A DNA stretch of 48,332 nucleotides from Coriobacteriaceae bacterium AM113-163. GTDB lineage: Bacteria > Actinomycetota > Coriobacteriia > Coriobacteriales > Coriobacteriaceae. The position numbers were made by a program, and so were the translations under genes. Below the pieces are notes generated by a model, which made no database searches, was not told where the DNA came from, and worked only from the letters and a program-made list of their open reading frames with translations. Location of the stretch: NCBI GenBank assembly GCA_027673765.1, contig JAQDWB010000016.1, positions 1 through 48,332 of the forward strand, written 5' to 3'. Shown here piece by piece: positions 32,342 to 39,898 of this stretch (the first letter of the stretch is position 1; each line of letters starts with the position of its first letter).

Positions 32342-34369
32342 CTACGGGCGCTCGTCGGGAGCCAGGCGCTGCATCTTGCTCACGGCCTTAAACTTGGTGA
32401 ACAGCGGCACGTACTCAAAGCTCACGTTGGAGTTCTCCAGGCCGTACCAGCGCGCGGGAGTGCCGGCAGCGCGGCGGATGATGTACTTGAGCGTGATGGC
32501 CGTGCGCTCGCTCGGCTCCACGTCACTCTCGGGCGCCAGGAGCTTGCGGATCATGACGAACTTGAACGTGCCGATGTTGCCCGGATCCTTGTAGACCGAG
32601 TAGTCGTGCATCTGCGGCGGCAGCTCGCCAGTGGCGGCCAGATCCTGAACAACCTGGCGCAGGTAGGCGTTCACGCGCTGGTTAACCTTGTAGCCCAGGT
32701 ACAGATGCACACGGAAAACATAGTCGGTGCCAAACGTCTCGACCGAATAGGCAAAGGTATGCGGCTCGTCCATGGTCTCGACGTTCACGAACCACCAGGC
32801 GCGGGCGCGCTTGGGATGCTTGTCCAGAATCGAGTAGACGATATCGCGGTCGATGTAGTCGGTGTTGGTGTCCTTGGTCAGGTACACGATGTTGTCGCTC
32901 ATAGGCTCGTAGCGATCGTCGTCGCGCAGGCGCTTGAGCTGCGGCAGATAGCTGCGCAGCGGCAGCAGCGTAAACTGACGCCGCTCGACCGCCGTGCCGT
33001 TGTACCAGCACACCATAACGCCCATGATGAGCGCGGCCATAAGGATGGTGAAGTAGCCGCCGTGGAAGAACTTGGTGAGCGAACTCACAAAGAAGAAGCC
33101 TTCGAGCATAAGGAAGAACGCAACGAAGATATACGGGACGACCTTAAGGCCGCGATCAACATGCAAGTAGAAGAAGAGCAGCAGCGTTGTGCACATCATG
33201 GTTAGGGTAATCGCCAAGCCGTAGGCGGCCTCCATGTGCGCCGAGCTCTGGAACAGCAGCACCACGATGACGCAGCCCACAAGCATGACGTTGTTGACCA
33301 TGGGAATATAGAGCTGGCCCTTGGTCTCGGCAGGATAGAAGACCTGCATGTGCGGCATGAGGTCCAGGCGACTGGCCTCGGACACCAGCGAGAATGCGCC
33401 GGTGATGAGCGCCTGCGAGGCAATGATGGCCGCGACGGTGGAAAGGCCGACGGCAAAGGGACGCAGGCCCGGGGTGAGCATCTGGTAGAAGGGGTTGAGG
33501 TCGGCGATACCCATGAGCTCCGGGTTGCCGGCGTTGTTAATAAGCCAAGCGCCCTGGCCCATATAGGACAGCAGCAGGCAGCACTTAACGAACGGCCAGG
33601 TGGCGTAGATGTTGCCGCGGCCCACGTGGCCCATGTCGGAGTAGAGCGCCTCGGCACCGGTGGTAGCAAGGAAGCAGCTACCCAAGATCATGATGCCCGC
33701 ATGGTTGTTGGGGCTCAACAAAAAGCCGATGCCGCGCAGCGGGTTGAGGCACAGCAGCACCGCGGGGTACTTGAAGACAAAGAACAGACCCGTACCGCCC
33801 AGGAACAAAAACCACAGCGTCATGATGGGGCCGAAGGCGCGGCCGATCTTGGCCGTACCGATGCGCTGCACCAAGAAGAGCACAATGATGATGGCAAGCG
33901 TGATGGCCACGACGCGGGCCTGATCGTCGCCCAACACAGCATGGACTGCCGGAATGGTGCGCAGGCCCTCGATAGCCGTAGTCACGGTAACGGCAGGCGT
34001 CAGGATGCCATCGGCGAGCAGTGCCGCGCCGCCCAGCATGGCGGGGATGATGAGCCATTTGCCGCAGCGCTTAACCAAGCTGTACAGAGCAAAGATGCCG
34101 CCCTCGCCATGGTTGTCGGCGCGCAGTGAGATGAGCACGTACTTGACGGTCGTCAGCAGCGTGACCGTCCATACGACGAGCGAGAGCGCGCCGAGCACGA
34201 ACTCCTCCGTGACGCTTCCGATGCCGCCGTTGCCGGCAACGAGCGCCTTAGTTACATACATGGGGCTGGTGCCGATATCGCCATACACCACGCCCAGCGT
34301 GACGAGCATCGCCGAGATGCTCACAGGAATCGCAGCGTGCGAGGCTGCCTCCTTGGCCTTTTGTTCCAT
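32342..34369 (-). CDS. kup: Kup (Trk2) family potassium uptake protein
   Basis: 675 aa from ATG 34369; the open frame extends six codons to a TTG that overlaps the RBS GGGAGG and is therefore rejected. The hallmark VYGDIGTSPMYV lies in helix 1, then about 12 membrane segments (ADGILTPAVTVTTAIEGLR, GTGLFFVFKYPAVL, NNAGNPELMGIADLNPFY) and a C-terminal cytoplasmic domain of about 200 residues (NIVYLTKD, ARAWWFVNVETMDEPHTF). It is a H+/K+ symporter of the plasma membrane. Adjacency to a KdpDE-type two-component system suggests a local potassium-homeostasis cluster. Confidence 0.94.
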   Translation of the reverse strand: MEQKAKEAASHAAIPVSISAMLVTLGVVYGDIGTSPMYVTKALVAGNGGIGSVTEEFVLGALSLVVWTVTLLTTVKYVLISLRADNHGEGGIFALYSLVKRCGKWLIIPAMLGGAALLADGILTPAVTVTTAIEGLRTIPAVHAVLGDDQARVVAITLAIIIVLFLVQRIGTAKIGRAFGPIMTLWFLFLGGTGLFFVFKYPAVLLCLNPLRGIGFLLSPNNHAGIMILGSCFLATTGAEALYSDMGHVGRGNIYATWPFVKCCLLLSYMGQGAWLINNAGNPELMGIADLNPFYQMLTPGLRPFAVGLSTVAAIIASQALITGAFSLVSEASRLDLMPHMQVFYPAETKGQLYIPMVNNVMLVGCVIVVLLFQSSAHMEAAYGLAITLTMMCTTLLLFFYLHVDRGLKVVPYIFVAFFLMLEGFFFVSSLTKFFHGGYFTILMAALIMGVMVCWYNGTAVERRQFTLLPLRSYLPQLKRLRDDDRYEPMSDNIVYLTKDTNTDYIDRDIVYSILDKHPKRARAWWFVNVETMDEPHTFAYSVETFGTDYVFRVHLYLGYKVNQRVNAYLRQVVQDLAATGELPPQMHDYSVYKDPGNIGTFKFVMIRKLLAPESDVEPSERTAITLKYIIRRAAGTPARWYGLENSNVSFEYVPLFTKFKAVSKMQRLAPDERP

Positions 34370-34404
34370 AAGCCGGTTTCCTCCCAACTTTAACGTTCGA
34401 GGGG

Positions 34405-34410
34405 ATTATA
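34405..34410 (-). promoter_or_regulatory. Probable -10 element of kup
   Basis: On the minus strand CCTATAATCC contains a perfect TATAAT about 35 bases before the kup ATG. The -35 region is weak (CATTAA at 17 bases). The short leader leaves no room for a riboswitch. Confidence 0.45.
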
Positions 34411-34492
34411 GGTAATCGGCCCATGTTTTAATGGCACCGTTTTCCCAGCTAGATAAACATTTATGCGGCCTTTAGGCCACCGCGGCGATATG

Positions 34493-34527
34493 GAATGTGA
34501 CAAAGGGACGCCCCCTTTGTCACATTC
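34493..34527. terminator. Palindrome TGTGACAAAGGG after the nitroreductase gene
   Basis: GAATGTGACAAAGGG pairs with CCCTTTGTCACATTC around a short ACGCC loop, starting directly after the nitroreductase stop. It resembles the AAAGGGGACAGG palindrome at 32236 and probably serves as a terminator, although a T-run is lacking. Confidence 0.6.
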
Positions 34528-34528
34528 G

Positions 34529-35401
34529 TCATTTTCCGAGCCAGTTTTTGAACCACCACTCCATGGAGCGGCTCATCTCGGCCATAAAGGGGCTCGTGTG
34601 CTTGCGGGTATAGATGTCCACGACGCGCTCCCCAACCTCGCGGGCATGCGGGCGAAACATCGCGTCCATCTCGGCCACCTGCGCGTCCATGGTCGCGGCA
34701 TCCGCACGGCGGTAGTGCTCCTCGTGCACCAGGTTCACCACGGGATGCGCGATCGCCGGGCGCTCCTTGCGGGGCGTGCCGATGATGAGCATCGACAGCG
34801 GCATGGTATAGGGAGGCAAGTCCAGCAGCGAGGCGACTTCCTCGGCATTCTCGACGATATCACCGATGTAGCAGCTCCCCAGCCCCAGGGCCTCGGCGGA
34901 AACCACGGCGTTTTGCGCGGCGATCACGGCGTCCTGGGCCGCGATGGCAAAGTCGCCCAAACCCGGCGCGCGGCGGGGCGCCTTGCCCGTGCGCTCGACA
35001 AACTCGGGCTCAAAGCAGCCCACGTGCTCAAACAGATCGATCCACTTGGCATAATCGACCACAAATATAAGTGCCCAGGGCGCCTTGGCGATCATGGGCT
35101 GGTGGTCGCACAGGTCGGCCAGGTGGTCGAGCGTAGCCTGCTCGCGAATGCTCACGATGGAATACATCATCATGGCGCCCGCCGACGGTGCGCGACTCGC
35201 CGCATGCAAAACCGCCGCCCGCTGCTCGTCGGTCACCGCCACGGAACGGTCGTTGTCATCGCGCGCAAAAGCGCGCGTGGACGAACGGTGCTCCAAAATG
35301 TCCAGTACCGCGTTGCCCGTAGTCTCGACCGGATAGCCGTACGTATCCACGCCCGCAGCTCCGTCGCCGCCCATGTCCGCCTTGCAAACCTGCTCGCTCA
35401 T
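34529..35401 (-). CDS. Nitroreductase family protein
   Basis: 290 aa. The FMN-binding RSSTRAF motif near the N-terminus, SRAPSAGAMMMYSIV, and GLGSCYIGDIVENAEEVASLLDLP (the conserved Gly-rich strand) place it in the nitroreductase/flavin reductase family. It is longer than the usual 200-220 aa, with a C-terminal extension containing two Trp (MEWWFKNW). It is likely a cytoplasmic NAD(P)H-dependent reductase of nitro, quinone or related compounds. It stands alone between kup and the LTA-synthase-like gene. Confidence 0.85.
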   Translation of the reverse strand: MSEQVCKADMGGDGAAGVDTYGYPVETTGNAVLDILEHRSSTRAFARDDNDRSVAVTDEQRAAVLHAASRAPSAGAMMMYSIVSIREQATLDHLADLCDHQPMIAKAPWALIFVVDYAKWIDLFEHVGCFEPEFVERTGKAPRRAPGLGDFAIAAQDAVIAAQNAVVSAEALGLGSCYIGDIVENAEEVASLLDLPPYTMPLSMLIIGTPRKERPAIAHPVVNLVHEEHYRRADAATMDAQVAEMDAMFRPHAREVGERVVDIYTRKHTSPFMAEMSRSMEWWFKNWLGK

Positions 35402-35615
35402 CGCCCTACCCTCGCCATTTCTTTAAGAAGCCTTTACGTTTCCGTGTAATTCCCGTCCATTATCGCGCAGGTGGGCACTCCATTGCGCAACACCGCCATA
35501 CTCGCGCGTTATTATGGCTGGTTGTTGTACGCAGCCGTCAAATGCTGCGCATATCTCGGTAACAATCGGGTTAATCCCCGCTTTCGTAGGTTTTAAGTTT
35601 GTGAGGAGTCTCAGC

Positions 35616-37916
35616 ATGTTCGCTGCCGCCATCTCGCTCGTCGGTCTTGCGGCGACCGTCTACCTTGTCTTGCGCGAGGCCAAGGCCATTCGCGCACAGT
35701 CGGGCACCGTTGCCAAAAGCGCTCTTGGGTGGAGCGTCGTCTTCGGCCTGTTCCAGCTCTTTTTGACCGTCTGGGGCGCTATTGGCCTCGTCGCCCAAAA
35801 CGAGCCGCTCGCCTTTGTGATGCTCATCCTGACCAACGCCATCCTCACCGGCTGCGCTTGGGCCAGCATCGCCCGCGACCGCATCGCCCCGCGCATCTTT
35901 GCGTTCGCCTCGGCCGACGCCCCCGCCCCCACCGGCAAGCTCGCCCGCCTGCGCGGTGCCTTTGTGGGCCGCCCGCTCGTCGCCGCCGTCTTGTGCCTGC
36001 TGCTCGCCGGCGTCTTTGCGCTGCTGGGCATGGAGGTCTCGTCCAACCACGACTTTACCTGGGTCTACCCCCTGTGCATCCTGCTCGAGTGGGCCATCAT
36101 CACCGTGCTCATGACCGGCTTGTTCTTCCTATTCCAGCGCCACGGCGCAGCTCCCGCGGTCCTGGCCTTTGCCCTCTTTGTCCTGGGCATTGCCGAGTTC
36201 TTCGTCATCACGTTTAAATCCATGCCGATCCAGCCGGGCGACCTTTCGGCCATCTCCACCGCCGCCGCGGTCGCCGGCAACGGCTACACCTTCTCGATCT
36301 CGCTGTTCTGCGTGCTGTCCATGAGCTTTACCGCCATCGCCATGCTGCTGTGCGAGTACGCCGGCCTGGTCGCGCCGCATCGCCAGAAGGGCGCCGCCAA
36401 CGCCAAGCGCATGCTGCTCACCAACCTGCTCGTGGCGGTGCTGTGCCTGGGCGGCGTGACCGCGCACGTCACCCTCATCGACTACTACAACACCCTCGGC
36501 ATCACCGTCTACACCTGGCGCCCGCTCGAGAGCTACTGGCGCGAGGGCTATCTGCCTGCCTTTATTAGTGCAGCACAGTCCATCAAGCCGCCCAAACCCG
36601 CCGACTACTCCGTCGACGATGCCAAGGCCACGCTCAAAAAGTACGCCAAGGCCTACGACAAGTCCGACGCGGCCAAGAGCGACGAGCGCGCCGCCGCAAA
36701 GGAGCAATTCGACAGCGAGAAGCCCACGGTCATCGCCATCATGAACGAGACCTTCTCGGACCTGTCCATCTACCAGAACATGCGCGCCGGCTACGAGGGC
36801 CCGCAGTACTTTAAGAACCTGTCCAACTGCCTCAGCCGCGGCAAGCTCTACGTGAGTGCCTACGGCGGCGGCACCGCCAATACCGAGTTTGAGTTTATGA
36901 CCGGCAACTCCATGGCCAACCTGGGTTCGGGCGTGTACCCCTACACCATCTACAACATGGAGACGACCGGGAACCTGGCAGAGCAGTTCAAATCGCTCGG
37001 CTATTCCACCACGGCCATGCACCCCAACCACGCCACCAACTGGAACCGCGAGAACGTCTATAAGGACTTTGGCTTTGACCAGTTCCTGTCCATCAACGAT
37101 TTCCAGGGCGCCGATACCCTGCGCGGCATGGTGACCGACCAGGCTACCTACGACAAGATTCTGGAGCTGCTCGACCAGAACACCGACCCGCAGTTTATCT
37201 TCGACGTGACCATGCAGAACCACTCGGGCTACGACACGGGCCTGCTGCCGGCAGATAAGCAGATGCACCTGAACATCGACACGACCGACCTGGACGCCAA
37301 GACCGTCGAGGACGGCACGCTGTCCGATGTCGACGAGTACGTCTCGTGCATCGAGCAGTCCGACCAGGCGCTTCGCTACTTCCTCAACGCCCTGAGCAAG
37401 CTCGACCGTAAGGTTGTCGTGGTGTTCTGGGGCGACCACCAGCCGTTTTTCCCGTCCAAGTTCAACGACAAGTGGTTTACCGGCGAGGATGATGCCACGC
37501 ACCAGGAACGCCTGTGGCAGACTGACTACATCATCTGGGCTAACTACGACGTTGCCGGTTGCGACCAGACGAGTGAGGTCGACGACCTGTCCACCAACTA
37601 CCTGTCCACCCAGCTGATGCAGCTGATCGGCGCACCGCTTTCCGACTATCAGAAGGCGCATATGACACTGCGCGAGTCGCTGCCCGCCATCAACTCCGTC
37701 GGCTACGAGGACGCCAGCCTGCGTTGGGCGCTTTCCTCCAACGTCACCGGTGACGACGCCGCCGCAGCAGCCGCCACCAAGGCGCGCGAGGATTACGCCA
37801 AGATGCAGTACTACGAGATGTTCCGCGACGGCAAGAACGTCTATACGGAGCACTTCCAGACCGAGGCCAACGAGACCGACCCCAACCTGGCGCCGGGTAC
37901 GACCAAGATCAAGTAG
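35616..37916 (+). CDS. LTA synthase-like sulfatase-fold membrane enzyme
   Basis: 766 aa from ATG 35616 (RBS TGAGGAG); the open frame begins 34 codons earlier without an RBS. The N-terminal half has several membrane helices (about residues 1-290), followed by a linker and an extracellular alkaline-phosphatase/sulfatase-fold domain. Metal-site Glu is in IAIMNETFSDL, the expected nucleophile is Thr420 in GGGTANTEFEF, and later ligands are in HPNHATNWNRENVY and WGDHQPFF. It matches the LtaS/OpgB-type glycerophosphotransferase superfamily. In Coriobacteriia, whose cell-wall glycopolymers are little studied, the exact polymer is uncertain. It is followed by the repeat island at 37.9-38.6 kb. Confidence 0.87.
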   Translation: MFAAAISLVGLAATVYLVLREAKAIRAQSGTVAKSALGWSVVFGLFQLFLTVWGAIGLVAQNEPLAFVMLILTNAILTGCAWASIARDRIAPRIFAFASADAPAPTGKLARLRGAFVGRPLVAAVLCLLLAGVFALLGMEVSSNHDFTWVYPLCILLEWAIITVLMTGLFFLFQRHGAAPAVLAFALFVLGIAEFFVITFKSMPIQPGDLSAISTAAAVAGNGYTFSISLFCVLSMSFTAIAMLLCEYAGLVAPHRQKGAANAKRMLLTNLLVAVLCLGGVTAHVTLIDYYNTLGITVYTWRPLESYWREGYLPAFISAAQSIKPPKPADYSVDDAKATLKKYAKAYDKSDAAKSDERAAAKEQFDSEKPTVIAIMNETFSDLSIYQNMRAGYEGPQYFKNLSNCLSRGKLYVSAYGGGTANTEFEFMTGNSMANLGSGVYPYTIYNMETTGNLAEQFKSLGYSTTAMHPNHATNWNRENVYKDFGFDQFLSINDFQGADTLRGMVTDQATYDKILELLDQNTDPQFIFDVTMQNHSGYDTGLLPADKQMHLNIDTTDLDAKTVEDGTLSDVDEYVSCIEQSDQALRYFLNALSKLDRKVVVVFWGDHQPFFPSKFNDKWFTGEDDATHQERLWQTDYIIWANYDVAGCDQTSEVDDLSTNYLSTQLMQLIGAPLSDYQKAHMTLRESLPAINSVGYEDASLRWALSSNVTGDDAAAAAATKAREDYAKMQYYEMFRDGKNVYTEHFQTEANETDPNLAPGTTKIK

Positions 37917-37943
37917 CGACTAGCTGCGAGTTCATAACAGAAA

Positions 37944-38073
37944 CGTCTGTCCGGGCGGAGGCATATAAGGTTCCCCGCTCGGACAGTCCTGCGCAAGACG
38001 GGGACCACATTAGTGGCCCCCTTTGCGTGCGGGACTCGCGATGAACCTTACATTCCGCGTCGCCGGGCAGACG
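37944..38073. repeat. Left long foldback element of the intergenic island
   Basis: The outer stem CGTCTGTCCGGGCG pairs with CGCCGGGCAGACG; the middle stem AAGGTTC (37967) with GAACCTT (ending 38049); the inner stems GTCCTGCGCAA with TTGCGTGCGGGAC; and the apical hairpin is GGGGACCACATTAGTGGCCCC-like. The 83-base core is an imperfect inverted copy of the right element, with matched changes in paired positions. It starts 28 bases after the LTA-synthase-like stop, so it may also terminate that gene. Confidence 0.7.
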
Positions 38074-38127
38074 CCTCGGTGTTGAAGCGCGGCTTGTCAT
38101 GAAAGCATCCGCAACATATATAAGTTG

Positions 38128-38148
38128 AAGGCCACATTAAGTGGCCTT
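38128..38148. repeat. Isolated copy of the foldback apical hairpin
   Basis: AAGG-CCACATTAAGTGG-CCTT with TTCTTT after it is the same apical hairpin found in the right foldback (38531-38553, inverted). On the plus strand it is followed by CTTTAT and could act as a terminator. It lies 9 bases before the motif array. Confidence 0.65.
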
Positions 38149-38157
38149 CTTTATATT

Positions 38158-38424
38158 CGGAAAGTATGTCCCGGAATCTGCCTTCGGAATGGGACGCAGT
38201 TTCCGCTTGAGGGCCTGTTGGGAAAGCGCATCCCACTTCAAGAGTAAATTCCGGGTCGCACTTTCCGCTAAGGCTCTCAACCGGAAAGTGCATCCCATTC
38301 CAAGCCTTAATTCCGGGACATAGTTTCCGGACAAGACATCAACCGGAAAGTGGGGACCACTCTGAGCGCCGATTCTGGGACACACTTTCCGAAACCCCGC
38401 CCATCCGGAAAGCCCGTCCCACTC
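38158..38424. repeat. Array of nine ~20-bp motifs in alternating orientation, 62-bp period
   Basis: Motif consensus is CGGAAAGTGYGTCCC plus five bases, which are GGAAT or (C/A)TTCC/ACTCC. Starts are 38158(+), 38186(-), 38220(+), 38248(-), 38282(+), 38310(-), 38344(+), 38372(-) and 38405(+). Spacings alternate 28, 34, 28, 34, 28, 34, 28, 33. Each +/- pair can fold into a ~15-20-bp stem with an 8-base loop, and 14 bases separate successive stems. The period is not a multiple of three and motif phase shifts in every frame, so the overlapping minus-strand ORFs are not real. Confidence 0.85.
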
Positions 38425-38482
38425 CGAATACATCCAGGCATGAAATCATCAGCTTATTAGGCCTTCTATCAATAAAGAGACA

Positions 38483-38606
38483 CCCTCCTGGGCAGCGGGC
38501 ACGAAGTTCATCGCGAGTTCCGCACGCAAAGAAGGCCACTTAATGTGGCCTTCGTCTTGCGCAGGACTGTAGAGCAGGGAACTTCGTGCCCGCCGCCCGG
38601 GAGGGC
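38483..38606. repeat. Right long foldback element / terminator of the surface operon
   Basis: The outer arms CCCTCCTGGGCAGCGGGCAC and GTGCCCGCCGCCCGGGAGGG are nearly perfect complements and continue into AAGTTC (38504) / GAACTT (38584). Inside lie GCGAGTTCCGCACGCAA pairing towards TTGCGCAGGAC, and the apical GGCCACTTAATGTGGCC hairpin. Its 81-base core is the inverted copy of the left element. It ends 20 bases from the surface-operon stop, so it probably also terminates that operon. Confidence 0.7.
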
Positions 38607-38626
38607 GTTTCATTTAGAAGATGGAT

Positions 38627-39325
38627 CTAGCGCTTGTTCCTCCGGGACAAAAGAAGCGCGGCTATAAATGCGATGATTGCAAGCGTCAGCAACACCAAAA
38701 GCAACGCGAGCGTGTTGTCGCCCGTTGGTGCCAGACCAAGCAAGCCGGACTTCTTGCTGCCAGCAAACTGCACGGGGATCTTCTCGCCATCGTCCTCGGC
38801 GGTGATTTCCCAGCGAATTGCCTTGTTTGCGTCGGCAAGCTCGTTGCCTACCGACGTCGGGACACTTAGTTGCAAATTGAGCACCGTGCTGCCATCGCTC
38901 GTAAACGTTGCGACCTGCGTGGGATAGGCGAACACGCTGCCCGGCGTTCCCGTCTGGAGCCAACCGGCAGACGCATCGCCCGCCGACGCCGTTAAGGTGA
39001 TGGGCGACAACATATATGCCGTCTCGTGATCGACGACGGCACGCACAAACACGCACACCTGGGACTTTACGCCCGTGGCGCGAACCTCAATCTGCTGATT
39101 GCGCACATCGCCGGGCATCAAATCTTTAAAGGCCGGAAACAGATCGGGCTCCCCCGAGGAGTCCGTCGCTCCCGATACCGTTAGCTGGCGTGCATTTCCG
39201 TTATAAGCAATCGTGGGAGTGTCAGCAAACGCACGTGCAGGAACGGCGAGCGCGATAAGGCAGACGATTGCCGCCATCACGCAATGCAAGAAACACGCAA
39301 CGTCTTTACGAATCGGAGAGGCCAT
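38627..39325 (-). CDS. LAPTG-anchored cell-wall surface protein
   Basis: 232 aa from ATG 39325, chosen for GGAGG 9 bases upstream and a 2-base gap after the previous stop; the open frame extends 19 codons further without an RBS. It has a signal peptide (CVMAAIVCLIALAVPARAFA, cleavage near residue 34) and a beta-rich ectodomain of about 160 residues. The sorting signal is LAPTG (198-202), then a hydrophobic helix and the tail SRRNKR. LAPTG is a variant LPXTG sortase motif. No sortase gene is in the window. It is the last gene of the operon and the only one with a wall anchor, so it is the likely base or anchoring subunit (inference). Confidence 0.8.
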   Translation of the reverse strand: MASPIRKDVACFLHCVMAAIVCLIALAVPARAFADTPTIAYNGNARQLTVSGATDSSGEPDLFPAFKDLMPGDVRNQQIEVRATGVKSQVCVFVRAVVDHETAYMLSPITLTASAGDASAGWLQTGTPGSVFAYPTQVATFTSDGSTVLNLQLSVPTSVGNELADANKAIRWEITAEDDGEKIPVQFAGSKKSGLLGLAPTGDNTLALLLVLLTLAIIAFIAALLLSRRNKR

Positions 39326-39327
39326 AC

Positions 39328-39897
39328 TTACGCACCTCCATGCGGCGGCACCAGCACGCCATCCTTGACTGTACAGCCCCATGCCTCTGCAACTGCATCG
39401 TCGGGCGTGGATTGAATTGCCTGGGTCGAAATGTCAACGACCAGGTTCTTCCCATCTGCCTTCTGCTCAGTCACGCTCTTGATGAGCACATCGGTTTTGT
39501 CCATCGGTGCAACGGGAGACGTCCAGTAGTAGTATCCGTCGGACGCGACAACCCAAGATGAGGCGGTGTTGGAAGCAGATGCCTTGGACACACTGCCCCA
39601 GTCAATGACGTAGTCGGTGCCGGCAACCGGCTCATCCCACAGGCGCGCTCCATCCTTATCCTGCCAGTAGATATTCACCGCGACACGCAGGTATGCCGGA
39701 GCCGAGCCCGTATTTTTTACCGAGACATCCCTTTTCACGTTGTCCTTGAGCGTCTCGTCCACCGAAGGCGCCACCGAGCCAAAGCCAAACTTGTTGACCA
39801 GCACGCCCGTAACCGAAAGCCACGCAAAGGTACCAGCGGCGCCAGCCAACAGGAGAACGCCGACAAGGAGGGCGACGATCTGCTTGCGCTTAGTCAT
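39328..39897 (-). CDS. Secreted subunit with SipW-type signal peptide
   Basis: 189 aa from ATG 39897 (GGGAGGGAGG upstream); it starts one base after the stop of the 1827-aa gene. The N-terminus MTKRKQIVALLVGVLLLAGA followed by AGTFAWLSVTGVLVNKFGFGSV has the SipW-dependent signal pattern seen in TasA/CalY-like proteins: a charged start, a hydrophobic run, then xAWLS and NxFxxG. The mature part is beta-rich with paired aromatic residues (DGYYYWTSPV) shared with the 215-aa protein of the same operon (DGWYYYRGLA). Probably a fibre or matrix subunit. Confidence 0.78.
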   Translation of the reverse strand: MTKRKQIVALLVGVLLLAGAAGTFAWLSVTGVLVNKFGFGSVAPSVDETLKDNVKRDVSVKNTGSAPAYLRVAVNIYWQDKDGARLWDEPVAGTDYVIDWGSVSKASASNTASSWVVASDGYYYWTSPVAPMDKTDVLIKSVTEQKADGKNLVVDISTQAIQSTPDDAVAEAWGCTVKDGVLVPPHGGA

Positions 39898-39898
39898 C

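Noticed and set aside
34370..34528. A c-di-AMP (ydaO) or other riboswitch upstream of kup
   Set aside because: The probable -10 box leaves only about 35 bases before the start codon and no conserved riboswitch core is visible.
38158..38424. Motif array as a CRISPR
   Set aside because: Copies alternate in orientation, are only ~20 bp, diverge from each other and have short AT/GC-variable gaps of 8 and 14 bases; no cas genes are present.
38048..38433. Two overlapping minus-strand ORFs of 81 and 98 codons in the repeat island
   Set aside because: They are made almost entirely of the 62-bp-period motif array. The motif appears in a different frame in each unit, there is no RBS, and the translation shows no protein-level periodicity.
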